Source of the DNA: Aureimonas sp. OT7
GTDB lineage: Bacteria > Pseudomonadota > Alphaproteobacteria > Rhizobiales > Rhizobiaceae
Assembly (NCBI RefSeq): GCF_014844055.1
Contig: NZ_CP062167.1
Coordinates: 3,137,501 to 3,201,500, forward strand
Direction of reading: 5' to 3'
DNA length: 64,000 nucleotides
In this document: positions 1 through 10,577 of the stretch, one piece after another
Layout: the number at the start of each line of letters is the position of its first letter
Numbering within the stretch: position 1 is the stretch's first letter
Position numbers and translations under genes: made by a program
Notes under the pieces: model-generated
What the model was told of the DNA's origin: nothing
What the model saw: only the letters and a program-made list of their open reading frames with translations
Databases searched by the model: none

Positions 1-434
1 TCCTGGACGATGCCGTTGAACGAGGCGAACGGCCCGTCCGAGACGCGCACCTGCTCGCCGATGTCGAAGGTGATGCTGGCCTTCGGCCGCTCGACACCTT
101 CCTGCACCTGGCTGAGGATATGCGTGGCCTCCGCCTCCGAGATCGGAACCGGCCGATTGTCGGGCCCGAGGAAGCCCGTGACCTTCGGCGTGTTCTTGAT
201 CAGCGAGAAGACCTGGTCGGTCAGCTCGGCCTTGACCAGAACGTAGCCCGGGAAGAACTTGCGCTCGGCGTCGACCTTGCGGCCGCGACGCACCTCGACG
301 ACCTTTTCGGTCGGTACGAGAATCTTCTCGAACTTGTCGGAGAGCCCCTTCTGCCGGGCCTGCTCCTCGATCGATTCAGCGACCTTCTTCTCGAAATTCG
401 AGTAGGCGTGAACGATGTACCAACGGGCTGCCAT
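1..434 (-). CDS. nusG: Transcription termination/antitermination protein NusG (3' end cut by window edge)
   Basis: NusG binds RNA polymerase and modulates pausing, Rho-dependent termination and coupling to ribosomes. Reading leftward from the ATG at 434, the product begins MAARWYIVHAYSNFEKKVAE, the canonical NGN-domain start. It continues through a GRKVDAERKFFPGYVLVKAE stretch and a DGPFASFNGIVQ stretch that opens the KOW domain. About 144 codons are inside the window; the family is usually about 176-180 residues, so only the last part of KOW is missing. It lies 21 bases downstream of secE on the same strand, the standard secE-nusG pair that precedes the ribosomal protein operon. Confidence 0.96.
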   Translation of the reverse strand, partial: MAARWYIVHAYSNFEKKVAESIEEQARQKGLSDKFEKILVPTEKVVEVRRGRKVDAERKFFPGYVLVKAELTDQVFSLIKNTPKVTGFLGPDNRPVPISEAEATHILSQVQEGVERPKASITFDIGEQVRVSDGPFASFNGIVQ

Positions 435-455
435 TCCTAGATTGCCTTCCTGCAC

Positions 456-656
456 TCAGCGGCCAGCGCTCATGATGAAACCGACCGCAAACCCGAGGGC
501 CTGATCGGCTATAAAAAAGAACGCAGCAGCGAACACGACCATGATGAGAACCATGATCGTGGAGATCAACGTTTCCCGACGGGTGGGCCATGTCACTTTC
601 GAGACTTCGGTCCGCACCTGCTGAAGGAACGTGAAGGGATTTGTCTTCGAGGCCAT
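456..656 (-). CDS. secE: Preprotein translocase subunit SecE
   Basis: Small essential subunit of the SecYEG channel in the inner membrane. The 66-residue product is the short, single-span form typical of alphaproteobacteria. A basic amphipathic N-terminal segment contains the family motif EVSKVTWPTRRET (about residues 17-29), followed by one hydrophobic helix (about 32-58). The ATG at 656 is the only sensible start. nusG follows 21 bases downstream, and tRNA-Trp and tuf lie upstream on the same strand, the usual tuf-trnW-secE-nusG order. Confidence 0.95.
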   Translation of the reverse strand: MASKTNPFTFLQQVRTEVSKVTWPTRRETLISTIMVLIMVVFAAAFFFIADQALGFAVGFIMSAGR

Positions 657-839
657 ATACCGCCCATGGCATTAGGCGCGTAAAAGCTGACGACCCAGCC
701 CCACGCACCTCGTGTCCGTTGATCTGCGTATTAGCGTCCTGTGCAACGATTCACAAGAGGCAGGTGGAAATTTCTTGCCGACGCCCGCTGCTCCCGGCAA
801 CCGGCATTCAATCGGACGGCGCTGATGCAACGAGGCGAA

Positions 840-915
<76 letters not shown>

Positions 916-1052
916 ACGGACGGCACGCCATGGCGCGTCCGACTGCCGGCCACGAAGGCCAGCTTTCACGCTCGGCAATAATGCCATGGCCGGCATTTTG
1001 CAAGCCGATTCGCCGGCCTTCGGCACAGGAAAAATCCCGGCTGCGCCCAAAC

Positions 1053-1078
1053 GAAAACGGCGGCCCGAAGGCCGCCGC
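1053..1078 (-). terminator. Rho-independent terminator of tuf
   Basis: Read on the minus strand, an 8-bp perfect stem CGGCGGCC/GGCCGCCG closes a TTCG tetraloop and is followed by TTTT. It begins 26 bases after the tuf stop codon. The hairpin and U-tract are directly visible. Confidence 0.85.
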
Positions 1079-1103
1079 GAATACGCTTACCGCGCTATGT
1101 CGA

Positions 1104-2279
<1,176 letters not shown>

Positions 2280-2429
2280 GTATCGGTTTCCTGACGCTTA
2301 GCTCTGTGAGAACTGCGGCGCGACATATAGGCTTGCAATGAGAAAAACAAGCGCCCCGCGGTTGATGGCCCGATTACCGGTCCTGGGCGACCGGAGCGCT
2401 CCAGTCAGCGATGTCATGGACAGGAGGAG

Positions 2430-2503
2430 TGGAGCGGGTAGCGGGAATCGAACCCGCGTATTCAGCTTGGAAGGCTGCTGCTCTACCATTGAGCTATACC
2501 CGC
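2430..2503 (-). tRNA. trnG: tRNA-Gly (anticodon TCC)
   Basis: A 74-nt cloverleaf on the minus strand. The acceptor arm GCGGGTA pairs with TACCCGC. The anticodon loop is CTTCCAA (anticodon TCC, reads GGA/GGG), the T arm contains GGTTCGATTCCCG, and CCA is encoded. It is 32 bases from tRNA-Tyr and upstream of tuf. Confidence 0.97.
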
Positions 2504-2535
2504 GCACGTCCGAAACGCCATGCAGTCCGAGGCAG

Positions 2536-2620
2536 TGGTGGAGGGAGTTGGATTTGAACCAACGTAGGCTAAGCCAACGGATTTACAGTCCGTCCCCTTT
2601 AACCACTCGGGCATCCCTCC
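2536..2620 (-). tRNA. trnY: tRNA-Tyr (anticodon GTA)
   Basis: An 85-nt class II tRNA with a long variable arm. The acceptor arm GGAGGGA pairs with TCCCTCC. The anticodon loop CTGTAAA carries anticodon GTA. Discriminator A is followed by encoded CCA. It heads the tRNA-Tyr, tRNA-Gly, tuf string on the minus strand. Confidence 0.97.
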
Positions 2621-2824
2621 GTACCTGCCTTGCCGGAGCCTGGCATCGAAGCGGCGCCGCCGAAAGGCCATCGCTGCTTCGGGCGGCGTTATGAAGAGGC
2701 GGGACCCGTCTGTCAACAGGCCCACGCGCAAAAGCTGCGACAGGCCGGCCAGGCCATTGTTCCACTGCGCGAAACCGCCCGGCCGGGCGCTTCCACCGCC
2801 GCTCCAAACCCTGTATGAGCGGGC

Positions 2825-3637
2825 ATGAACGATCATCCGTCCCACACACCCAAAGATTCGCATTATGCCCGGCTGCGGCGCGCCCATCGCGACCGCGCCC
2901 GTGAAACGGCGCCTGCCGCCGACGACGGCATCGTGCGCCTGTACGGCCTCCACACGGTTGCGGCGGCCCTGGCCAATCCGCGGCGCAAGGCGATTCGCCT
3001 GCGGGTGACGCGCAATGCGCTGAACCGGCTTGGAATCGAGCCGGAAGCCATCACCTGCCTCATGGAGATCGTCGACCCACGGCAGCTCGACGGCGAACTG
3101 GGCGACGATGCCGTGCACCAGGGCGCGCTTCTGGAAGCCGAGCCCCTGCCAGGCCGTGGCCTTGGCCAATTGGGCAAGACGGACCTCGTTCTGGTGCTCG
3201 ACCAGGTCACCGATCCGCACAATGTCGGCGCCATCCTGCGCTCGGCCACGGCCTTCGGCGCCGGTGCGGTCATCACCACCAGCCGGCACTCGCCGCAGGA
3301 ATCCGGCGTGCTGGCCAAGGCCGCATCCGGCGCGCTGGAGGAGATCCCGTATATCCAGGTCGTCAACCTTTCCGACGCCTTGGAAACCCTGAAGCAGGAC
3401 GGCTTCCAGACTATCGGCCTGGATTCCGACGGCCCCGTCGCCCTGGAGCCTGCCTTCGACGCGGGCAAGGTGGCGCTCGTTCTGGGCAGCGAGGGCAAGG
3501 GCCTGCGTCAGAAGACGCGCTCCACGGTAGACGCCCTGGCGCGTCTGGAGGTACCGGGGGCCATCCGCTCGCTCAACGTGTCCAACGCGGCGGCGGTATC
3601 CCTCTACGCAGCGCGGCGTTACCTGTCGCAGGCCTGA
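2825..3637 (+). CDS. rlmB: SpoU-family 23S rRNA (guanosine 2'-O) methyltransferase, RlmB/TrmH group 3
   Basis: Predicted S-adenosylmethionine-dependent ribose methyltransferase of the SPOUT (trefoil-knot) class; RlmB methylates G2251 of 23S rRNA. A variable basic N-terminus precedes an L30e-like substrate-binding domain starting at about residue 37 (RLYGLHTVAAALANP). All three SpoU motifs are visible: DQVTDPHNVGAILRSA (about 135-150), LVLGSEGKGLR (about 218-228) and RSLNVSNAAAVSLY near the C-terminus. The length of 270 fits the family. It is divergent from the tRNA-Tyr/Gly/tuf group, as in many Hyphomicrobiales. The exact target nucleoside is inferred from family membership. Confidence 0.9.
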   Translation: MNDHPSHTPKDSHYARLRRAHRDRARETAPAADDGIVRLYGLHTVAAALANPRRKAIRLRVTRNALNRLGIEPEAITCLMEIVDPRQLDGELGDDAVHQGALLEAEPLPGRGLGQLGKTDLVLVLDQVTDPHNVGAILRSATAFGAGAVITTSRHSPQESGVLAKAASGALEEIPYIQVVNLSDALETLKQDGFQTIGLDSDGPVALEPAFDAGKVALVLGSEGKGLRQKTRSTVDALARLEVPGAIRSLNVSNAAAVSLYAARRYLSQA

Positions 3638-3891
3638 GCGGACAGGCCTTCCGGGCAATCCGACAGCAGACGCCGGGCGGCCCGTGCTTCGGCACGGCGG
3701 CGTACCTCGTGGATGGACAGGAGCCCTGGCCGGGCGGGCGGCGCCCCGTCGGCATGCCCGCGCCGGCGCAACCGCTCCAGCACCAGGAGCTCGAACATCA
3801 GTCGACGGCGGAGTTGCTCCACCTCCCTCGCCTGCCGCTCCAGCCTCAGTTCCTGCATATGCGCGTCGCCCGCTCGTCGCGTCGTCCTCAT
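3619..3891 (-). CDS. Possible small Arg/Leu-rich hypothetical protein
   Basis: A 90-residue reading frame not recognised as any family. The N-terminal half is a run of charged and leucine-rich residues that could form a coiled coil (ELRLERQAREVEQLRRRL). The C-terminal half contains another helix (HEVRRRAEARAARRLL). It overlaps the 3' end of rlmB by 19 bases on the opposite strand. Neither the ATG at 3891 nor the ATG at 3858 has a convincing ribosome binding site. In DNA this GC-rich, Arg-rich frames arise by chance, so this is a weak call. Confidence 0.25.
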   Translation of the reverse strand: MRTTRRAGDAHMQELRLERQAREVEQLRRRLMFELLVLERLRRRGHADGAPPARPGLLSIHEVRRRAEARAARRLLSDCPEGLSAQACDR

Positions 3892-4032
3892 GCAATTGTG
3901 TCACATGGGAGACGCGGTTGTGAAAAGCGCGCCATATCGACGCCATTCTTCGTAGCGGAAGCGCCCGCCAGATGCCATGCTGCACTCAATTCACGGACAA
4001 CCATCGAGAACAGCCGTGACAGGGAGGGGTGC
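3638..4032. other. Intergenic stretch between rlmB and the TRAP transporter genes
   Basis: About 395 bases. The left two thirds are covered only by the doubtful minus-strand frame at 3619-3891. The right part should hold the promoter of the TRAP membrane genes, but I see no clear -35/-10 pair or operator. A strong purine-rich ribosome binding site (AGGGAGGGG, 4021-4029) closes the stretch. Confidence 0.6.
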
Positions 4033-4572
4033 TTGCAGGCGTTACTTGCATTTTCGCGCGCCGTCGACCGGCTGAACGCCGGCTTCGCGGTGATCGCCGA
4101 TTATCTCGTTCTGTTTGCCGTGCTGATCAGCGCGGGGAACGCCATTTCGCGTTATCTCTTCCACGTCAGCTCGAACTCGATGCTGGAAATCCAGTGGTAC
4201 ATGTTCGCGGGCATGGTGCTTCTTGGAGCGTCCTATACGCTCAAGTTGAACGAGCATGTGCGGGTCGATCTCATTTACTCCGCCCTGTCGACCCGCAATC
4301 GGCTGCTGGTGGACATTTTCGGCCTTGTCGTCCTGTACCTGCCGGTGGTCTTCTATCTGTTCTGGCTGTGCTGGCCGTTTTTCTGGCGCTCGTTCACCAG
4401 CGGTGAAACCTCGATGAATGCCGGCGGCCTGACATTGTGGCCCGCGAAGGCGACCCTGCCCCTCGGCTTCGGCCTTCTGTTCCTGCAGGGCCTGTCCGAA
4501 CTCATCAAGCGCTTCGCGGCATTGCAGGGATTGATGACCCTGGAGACGCGCTACGAAAAGCCGTTGCAGTAA
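4033..4572 (+). CDS. dctQ: TRAP transporter small membrane subunit (DctQ family)
   Basis: Small integral-membrane component of a tripartite ATP-independent periplasmic transporter, which works with the large subunit and a periplasmic binding protein in sodium-coupled uptake of organic acids. The 179-residue product has four hydrophobic segments, with the DctQ hallmark EIQWYMFAGMVLLGASYTLK in the second and a conserved VDL after it. There is no ATG at the right place. I place the start at the TTG at 4033 because GGAGG ends 5 bases before it. An in-frame upstream extension is Pro/Arg-rich and unlike the family. dctM follows 35 bases downstream. Confidence 0.88.
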   Translation: MQALLAFSRAVDRLNAGFAVIADYLVLFAVLISAGNAISRYLFHVSSNSMLEIQWYMFAGMVLLGASYTLKLNEHVRVDLIYSALSTRNRLLVDIFGLVVLYLPVVFYLFWLCWPFFWRSFTSGETSMNAGGLTLWPAKATLPLGFGLLFLQGLSELIKRFAALQGLMTLETRYEKPLQ

Positions 4573-4607
4573 CACCCGCCGCGCCCCCGGGAGGAGACTT
4601 CAGACGC

Positions 4608-6104
4608 ATGTTCGAATATGGTCCGATGCCGCCGCTGATGTTCGGCTGCATGATCGTCTTTCTTCTGATCGGATTTCCCGTCGCCTTCTCGCTGGCCGCC
4701 GTCGGCATGCTGTTCGGCGTCCTGGGGATCGTGTTCGATCATTTCAGCCCCGCATTGCTGAACGCCCTGCCGCTGCGGTTTTACGGTACGATCTCCAACG
4801 ACCTGCTGCTGGCGATACCCTTCTTTACCTTCATGGGCGCGATCCTCGAGCGGTGCGGCCTTGCAGAAGACCTGCTCGAGGGCTCCGGGCAGCTGTTCGG
4901 CCCCATGCCCGGGGGGCTCGCCTATGCGGTCATCCTGGTGGGTGCGGTTCTAGGCGCCATCACAGGTACGGTCGCAGCCTCCGTCATCGCCATGGGCGTC
5001 GTGTCGCTGCCCGTCATGATGCGCTACGGCTATAATATGCGGCTGGCGACGGGGGTCATCGCCGCGTCCGGCACGATCACGCAGGTCATCCCGCCATCGC
5101 TGGTGCTCATCATCCTGGCCGACCAGCTCGGCCGCTCGGTCGGCGACATGTATGCCGGCGCCATCGGACCGTCGATCCTTCAAATTCTGCTGTTTCTTGC
5201 CTTCATCTTCGTCTTGTCGCGCCTGAAACCCGAGATGATGCCGCCGCTTCCGCCCGAGGCGCGCACCATGACCGGCTGGAAGCTGCTGTGGCGCGTCGCC
5301 AAGGCGATGGTGCCCTCGCTGGTGCTGATCTTCGTCGTGCTCGGCACGATGTTCATGGGCCTTGCGACGCCGACCGAGGCCGGCGCGATGGGCGCGGTCG
5401 GCGCAATGATCCTTGCCGCCATGCACCGTCGCCTGAGCTGGAGCCTGATCCGCGAGGCGATGGCGATGACGATGCGCCTGACGGCGATGGTCGTCTTCAT
5501 CCTGCTCGGGGCCACCGTCTTCAGCCTCGTCTTCCAGGGCATGGATGGCGGGCACTGGATCCAGTACCTCCTGTCTCACATCCCCGGCGGCGCCGTCGGC
5601 TTCCTGATCTTCGTCAACATCTTCATCTTCTTCATCGCCTTCTTCCTCGATTTCTTCGAGATCGCCTTCATCGTGGTGCCGCTGCTGGTGCCCGTGGCGG
5701 AGGCGCTGGGCATCGACCTGATCTGGTTCGGCGTGCTGCTCTGCGTGAACATGCAGACATCCTTCATGCATCCGCCGTTTGGCTTCGCGCTCTTCTATCT
5801 GCGCGGCATCGCGCCGCCCCAGGTGAAGACGTCCGACATCTATCTCGGTGCGATACCCTGGCTGTGCCTGCAGCTTGTCCTGGTGGCGATCCTGATCTTC
5901 TGGCCGGAATCGGTGACGTACTTCCTGACGCCCGAAGCCGTCATCGACCCGTCGAGCATCCAGTTGAACATCCCGATGCCCGGCGAAACCGGTGGGCCGC
6001 CCGCCGCCCCAAGCTTCGGTGGAGCGCCACCCCCAAGTTTCGGCGCCCCTGCCGCGCCCAGCTTCGGAGCGCCGCCAGCGCCCACCTTCGGAGCGCCGAA
6101 CTGA
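4608..6104 (+). CDS. dctM: TRAP transporter large permease subunit (DctM family) with an unusual Pro/Gly/Phe C-terminal tail
   Basis: Main translocation subunit of the TRAP transporter. The 498-residue product starts at the ATG at 4608, preceded by GGGAGGAG. It has the multi-helix layout of the family, including the conserved LLAIPFFTFMGAIL, GTVAASVIAMGVVSLP and GVIAASGTITQVIPPSLVLI segments and the ATPTEAGAMGA signature in the second half. The last 40-45 residues are not part of the fold: they are a low-complexity tail with repeated SFGAP/TFGAP units after PMPGETGG. The partner binding-protein genes are convergent just beyond the terminator at 6111-6134. Confidence 0.93.
   Translation: MFEYGPMPPLMFGCMIVFLLIGFPVAFSLAAVGMLFGVLGIVFDHFSPALLNALPLRFYGTISNDLLLAIPFFTFMGAILERCGLAEDLLEGSGQLFGPMPGGLAYAVILVGAVLGAITGTVAASVIAMGVVSLPVMMRYGYNMRLATGVIAASGTITQVIPPSLVLIILADQLGRSVGDMYAGAIGPSILQILLFLAFIFVLSRLKPEMMPPLPPEARTMTGWKLLWRVAKAMVPSLVLIFVVLGTMFMGLATPTEAGAMGAVGAMILAAMHRRLSWSLIREAMAMTMRLTAMVVFILLGATVFSLVFQGMDGGHWIQYLLSHIPGGAVGFLIFVNIFIFFIAFFLDFFEIAFIVVPLLVPVAEALGIDLIWFGVLLCVNMQTSFMHPPFGFALFYLRGIAPPQVKTSDIYLGAIPWLCLQLVLVAILIFWPESVTYFLTPEAVIDPSSIQLNIPMPGETGGPPAAPSFGGAPPPSFGAPAAPSFGAPPAPTFGAPN
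6001..6101 (+). repeat. Degenerate repeat encoding the SFGAP-type tail of the TRAP permease
   Basis: Four imperfect units encode APSFGGAPP, PSFGAPA, APSFGAPP and APTFGAPN at the extreme 3' end of the permease gene. Each unit carries an agcttcgg/aagtttcgg/accttcgg core about 24-27 bases apart. Such tandem coding repeats can vary in copy number between strains. Confidence 0.7.
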
Positions 6105-6110
6105 ACACGG

Positions 6111-6134
6111 AAAAGGGGCCTCGCGGCCCCTTTT
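6111..6134. terminator. Bidirectional Rho-independent terminator
   Basis: A perfect 10-bp stem AAAAGGGGCC/GGCCCCTTTT with a TCGC loop, flanked by A and T tracts on both sides. It sits between the convergent TRAP permease gene and the first binding-protein gene and can serve both strands. Confidence 0.88.
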
Positions 6135-6164
6135 CAATTTTCGGCGCATGGCGTGCCGCAGCCT

Positions 6165-7316
<1,152 letters not shown>

Positions 7317-7362
7317 TTAGACGTTGCGTTTGCACAAGACGATTTTCGTTAGGTCCTGCGCG

Positions 7363-8466
7363 CTAGTTGCCGGCCGCCTGACGGCTGTAATTGTAGGTAT
7401 CGTTCGTATACTCGGCCACCCGGAACCACTCATAGCTCTGCGAACGGAACTGGTTCCAGGGATCGTAGAGCGCCTTCCATTTCGGGTTGGTCTCGTCGAG
7501 CTGGCGATACAGCGCCTGGGCGGAGTCGTACGCCGCGTCGAGCACGTCGCGCGGCAGCGCACGCAGCTGCACGCCCTTGCCCACGAGCGAGCGGATGGCG
7601 GTCATGTTCTTGGTGTCGTAGTCGGCCAGCATGGATATGTTGCAGGCCTTGGCGGCAGTATCGAGGGCGGTTCGGTAAGACTGCGGCAGCTCTTCGTACT
7701 TGGCCTTGTTGAACACATAGTGGACTGTCGGACCGGCTTCCCAGAAGGCGGGATAATAGTAATACGGTGCGACCTGATAGAAGCCGAGCTTTTCATCGTC
7801 ATAGGGGCCGACGAACTCGGTGGCATCCAGCGTGCCGCGCTCCAGTGCCGGATAGACGTCGCCGCCCGCAAGCTGCTGGCCGATGACGCCGAGCGGCGAC
7901 AGCACCTGCCCGGCGATACCGGCAATGCGCATCTTCAGGCCCTTGAGATCTTCGACATTGTTGATCTCCTTGCGGAACCAGCCGCCCATCTGCGTCCCGG
8001 TGTTGCCGCCCGGCCGCGCCACGACATTGTAGGCCTCCAGGAACTGGTCGATGGCCTCGTTGCCGCCGCCATTGTAGAGCCATGCGTTCTGCTGGCGCGC
8101 GTTCAGACCGAACGGGATGGACGAACCGATGGCGAAGGTGGGGTCCTTGCCGACGTAATAATACAGCACGGTATGGGCGCACTCGACGGTCTGGTCCTGC
8201 ACGGCATCCAGTGCCGACAGGCCGGGCACCAGTTCGCCGGCGGGGAAGACATCGATCTTGAACTTGCCGTCCGTCAGCTCCGAAATCGTCCGCGAGAAGA
8301 GCTGGCAGTTGCCGTAGAGCGTATCAAGCGTGTTGGGAAAGCTGGAGGTCAGCCGCCAGCGGATCGAAGGCGCCTCCTGTGCGATTGCAGGCGCGGCAAG
8401 CGATCCACCGACTGCGGCCCCGCCGGCCACGACCCCGGACTTCAGCAGAAATTGACGACGATCCAT
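7363..8466 (-). CDS. TRAP transporter periplasmic substrate-binding protein, copy 2 (TakP-like)
   Basis: Second paralogue of the TRAP binding protein, 367 residues. It has a twin-arginine-like start (MDRRQFLLKSG) and an AAPAIAQ cleavage site. The ATG at 8466 is preceded by GGGAGGA; a GTG 15 bases upstream is a worse start. Long stretches match copy 1 almost exactly, including [18 protein letters not shown] and [14 protein letters not shown]. One difference lies in the ligand region: DATEF here against DATEW in copy 1, followed in both by (I/V)[20 protein letters not shown]. It may respond to a different substrate while sharing the same permease. Copy 1 follows 103 bases downstream. Confidence 0.9.
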   Translation of the reverse strand: MDRRQFLLKSGVVAGGAAVGGSLAAPAIAQEAPSIRWRLTSSFPNTLDTLYGNCQLFSRTISELTDGKFKIDVFPAGELVPGLSALDAVQDQTVECAHTVLYYYVGKDPTFAIGSSIPFGLNARQQNAWLYNGGGNEAIDQFLEAYNVVARPGGNTGTQMGGWFRKEINNVEDLKGLKMRIAGIAGQVLSPLGVIGQQLAGGDVYPALERGTLDATEFVGPYDDEKLGFYQVAPYYYYPAFWEAGPTVHYVFNKAKYEELPQSYRTALDTAAKACNISMLADYDTKNMTAIRSLVGKGVQLRALPRDVLDAAYDSAQALYRQLDETNPKWKALYDPWNQFRSQSYEWFRVAEYTNDTYNYSRQAAGN

Positions 8467-8618
8467 ATGTCCTCCCGACACGAAACGTTTTTCAGACGCG
8501 GGATATGACGTCAGGCGAACGCCGAAAACAAGCAGGGATGATCGTCCTGGGGGTCATTCGCATCACATGCGATTCTGCTGATGCAAGCCGCATGCGACTG
8601 TGCTACATGCGCGCTCGG

Positions 8619-8694
8619 GCCGGCTTAGCTCAGATGGTAGAGCACCTGATTTGTAATCAGGGGGTCACGGGTTCGATCCCTGTAGCCGGCACCA
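8619..8694 (+). tRNA. trnT: tRNA-Thr (anticodon TGT)
   Basis: A 76-nt cloverleaf. The acceptor arm GCCGGCT pairs with AGCCGGC. The D arm contains TAGCTCAGATGGTAGAGC, the anticodon loop is TTTGTAA (anticodon TGT), and the T arm contains GGGTTCGATCCC. Discriminator A is followed by encoded CCA. Confidence 0.97.
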
Positions 8695-8835
8695 TGTCCC
8701 AAGGCTTCGTGCCGCGATCCCGGCAGCTCGTACAGCGTATCGCACTCACGCCCACCCCATCGGCGTGACGGAGCCCGGCGGCATCCATTTGCCGTCGATC
8801 AAACGTCTGCGGAACAAAATCCGGTCTGCCACCCC

Positions 8836-8854
8836 TTGAGTACTAAACACTCAA
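8836..8854 (+). promoter_or_regulatory. Inverted repeat in the leader of the PRC-barrel gene
   Basis: Arms TTGAGT (8836-8841) and ACTCAA (8849-8854) are separated by 7 bases. They end two bases before the AGGAGG ribosome binding site (8857-8862). It could be an operator or a small leader hairpin. A GGAAC motif at 8811-8815 lies upstream. No protein can be assigned. Confidence 0.3.
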
Positions 8855-8866
8855 CAGGAGGCCGAC

Positions 8867-9496
8867 ATGAAACGGCTAGCGCACGCAGCCCTGATCGCCA
8901 CCACCATGCTCGCCACCCAGGCCTTCGCGCAGACCAGCACGTCCGGGACGGCTCCAGCCGAGGAAGCAGCACCACCGGCGACAACTACCCCCATGCCCGC
9001 CAATGAGGCGCAACCCGGTGCGACGACGACGGGGCCCGCAGCCGGCGTCTCCGATCACGGTGGGTTCGTCACGTACCAGGAAGGCTCGCAGATGCTCGCC
9101 TCTGGTTTGACGGGCGCCAAGGTAATGGGGGCCGACAACGAGACTATCGGCACCGTGGATGATCTTCTGCTCAGCGACGATGGTCGGGTCGAGGCCGTTA
9201 TCGTCGGCGTCGGCGGCTTCCTGGGCGTTGGAACCAAGGACGTCGCGATCGGTATCGATCAACTCGATTTCGCGATGTCCGGGAATACCGAGGCAAATGG
9301 CGGTGACACAACGGAAACGGCGGTCCCGTCCGGCTCTACGACGATGACCCCCGCAACGCCGCCTGCAGGAACCGACACGGCGGATGCTGCAAGCGACGAA
9401 GGCTGGGGCTGGAATGGCGCCAGTATCGACCACATCACCGTAAACTATACGCGTGAGCAACTGGAGGCCGCGCCCGAATTCGAGGCTGCGGAATAG
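8867..9496 (+). CDS. Secreted PRC-barrel domain protein
   Basis: Predicted periplasmic protein of unknown role. The 209-residue product has a clear type I signal peptide (MKRLAHAALIATTMLATQAFAQ), then an Ala/Thr/Pro-rich linker. A PRC-barrel core follows at about residues 75-130: LTGAKVMGADNETIGTVDDL and RVEAVIVGVGGFLGVGTKDV. A second Thr/Pro-rich stretch and an acidic tail complete it. PRC-barrel proteins of this type are common in alphaproteobacterial stress regulons. A strong AGGAGG site fixes the ATG. The neighbours are small stress-type genes. Confidence 0.85.
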   Translation: MKRLAHAALIATTMLATQAFAQTSTSGTAPAEEAAPPATTTPMPANEAQPGATTTGPAAGVSDHGGFVTYQEGSQMLASGLTGAKVMGADNETIGTVDDLLLSDDGRVEAVIVGVGGFLGVGTKDVAIGIDQLDFAMSGNTEANGGDTTETAVPSGSTTMTPATPPAGTDTADAASDEGWGWNGASIDHITVNYTREQLEAAPEFEAAE

Positions 9497-9561
9497 ACGC
9501 TCCAGTCTTCCGCGCGAAAGAACAGCGAGCAAAAGGCCGTACCGTTGGAAGGGCTGCACAA

Positions 9562-9903
9562 ATGCCAGACACTCTTGAACATCTGACAATCTCCGAAGTA
9601 CCGGGCAACCTGACGGTCAGGCACCACGATGCCGTTCTTGCTTCCAGCGAACGGGCCCTGAAAGTGACCGGAGAGCGCGAAGGGGCCGCATATTACCTCC
9701 CGCGCGCCGACGTCTATACCGAACATATGAGCCCGCTCGGTCCTGGAAACCTGCCCGACGGCAGGCGCGTTACGTTCCTGACGATCACGGCGTCTGGGGG
9801 TGGCCTGGAGAACGCGGCATGGGAGGTAGCCGACGATACCGGGGGGCCGCTCAGCGGCCATATCGGGTTCGACCCCGGCCTTGTCGGCCTCACCGGACTG
9901 TAG
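9562..9903 (+). CDS. DUF427 domain protein
   Basis: A 113-residue cytosolic protein of the DUF427 family, whose biochemical role is not established. Family-like features are the opening beta strands with a DAVLASSERALKV segment, the YYLPRADVYTEHM segment, and the C-terminal AAWEVAD ... GHIGFDP pattern. It starts at ATG 9562 behind GGAAGGG. It lies in the same direction as the PRC-barrel and ferritin-like genes, with gaps of 65 and 113 bases, so co-transcription is possible but not shown. Confidence 0.72.
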   Translation: MPDTLEHLTISEVPGNLTVRHHDAVLASSERALKVTGEREGAAYYLPRADVYTEHMSPLGPGNLPDGRRVTFLTITASGGGLENAAWEVADDTGGPLSGHIGFDPGLVGLTGL

Positions 9904-10016
9904 ATGACCGAAGAGGGCCTTAAGCGCCCGCCAGACGGCGGCGTGCGTCCGGCCCTTTCGGATGCAAGCCAGAAACTTCAGGCAACATATTTTTCATCAA
10001 AAGAAGGAAGCGACCG

Positions 10017-10463
10017 ATGGTCACCACAGTTGGCACCGAGAACACGTTTGAGAAGCTCGTTCAAAACCTGCTTATCCTCGAACACGATGCGATCGCCGCA
10101 TATGAATCGACAATCGAGAAACTCGAAGACCAGACTTTCAAATCCAGGATTGCCGAGTTCAAGGCCGATCATGAACGCCACGTCACCGAACTGACGCGCC
10201 TTGCGGGCGCGATCGGCACGGAAGCGCCCCAGGAAGGCGATGCCAAACAATACCTGACCACCGGGAAGGTAGCCCTTGCCTCGCTGATCGGGGACAAGAC
10301 GATCCTGAAGGCTATGTCGACCAATGAGATCGAGACGAAAATGGCGTACGATCAGGCTTCGAAAAATGAGACCGCCACTCCGGAAGCTCGTGCATTCTTT
10401 CAGAAAGCGTTTGCCGATGAATCCCGTCATAAGGATTGGATGGACACCGCAGCCGCCGGCTGA
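10017..10463 (+). CDS. Ferritin-like four-helix protein (DUF2383/PA2169-type)
   Basis: A 148-residue helical protein whose spacing of acidic and His residues fits a ferritin-like di-iron bundle: LEHDAIAAYE in helix 1, EFKADHERHVTEL in helix 2, NEIETKMAYDQA in helix 3 and FADESRHKDWM in helix 4. Related proteins in alphaproteobacteria belong to stress regulons, and their activity is largely unstudied. Start ATG 10017 follows AGAAGGAAG. A perfect 11-bp hairpin follows at 10482-10507. Confidence 0.75.
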   Translation: MVTTVGTENTFEKLVQNLLILEHDAIAAYESTIEKLEDQTFKSRIAEFKADHERHVTELTRLAGAIGTEAPQEGDAKQYLTTGKVALASLIGDKTILKAMSTNEIETKMAYDQASKNETATPEARAFFQKAFADESRHKDWMDTAAAG

Positions 10464-10481
10464 CGGGTCGGTCATGCAGCT

Positions 10482-10507
10482 CGGCTGGCCGGGAAGCCGG
10501 CCAGCCG
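10482..10507 (+). terminator. Strong hairpin after the ferritin-like gene, possible terminator
   Basis: Perfect 11-bp stem CGGCTGGCCGG/CCGGCCAGCCG with a GAAG tetraloop, 18 bases after the stop codon. No T tract follows, so intrinsic termination is uncertain; it may stabilise the 3' end of the mRNA. Confidence 0.5.
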
Positions 10508-10577
10508 GGGCCGCCTTGTCGGCCCCTGCAGCCGCGCCGGGCGCCGCCCCGGCCCGGTCCTGCATCGGTATGCCATC

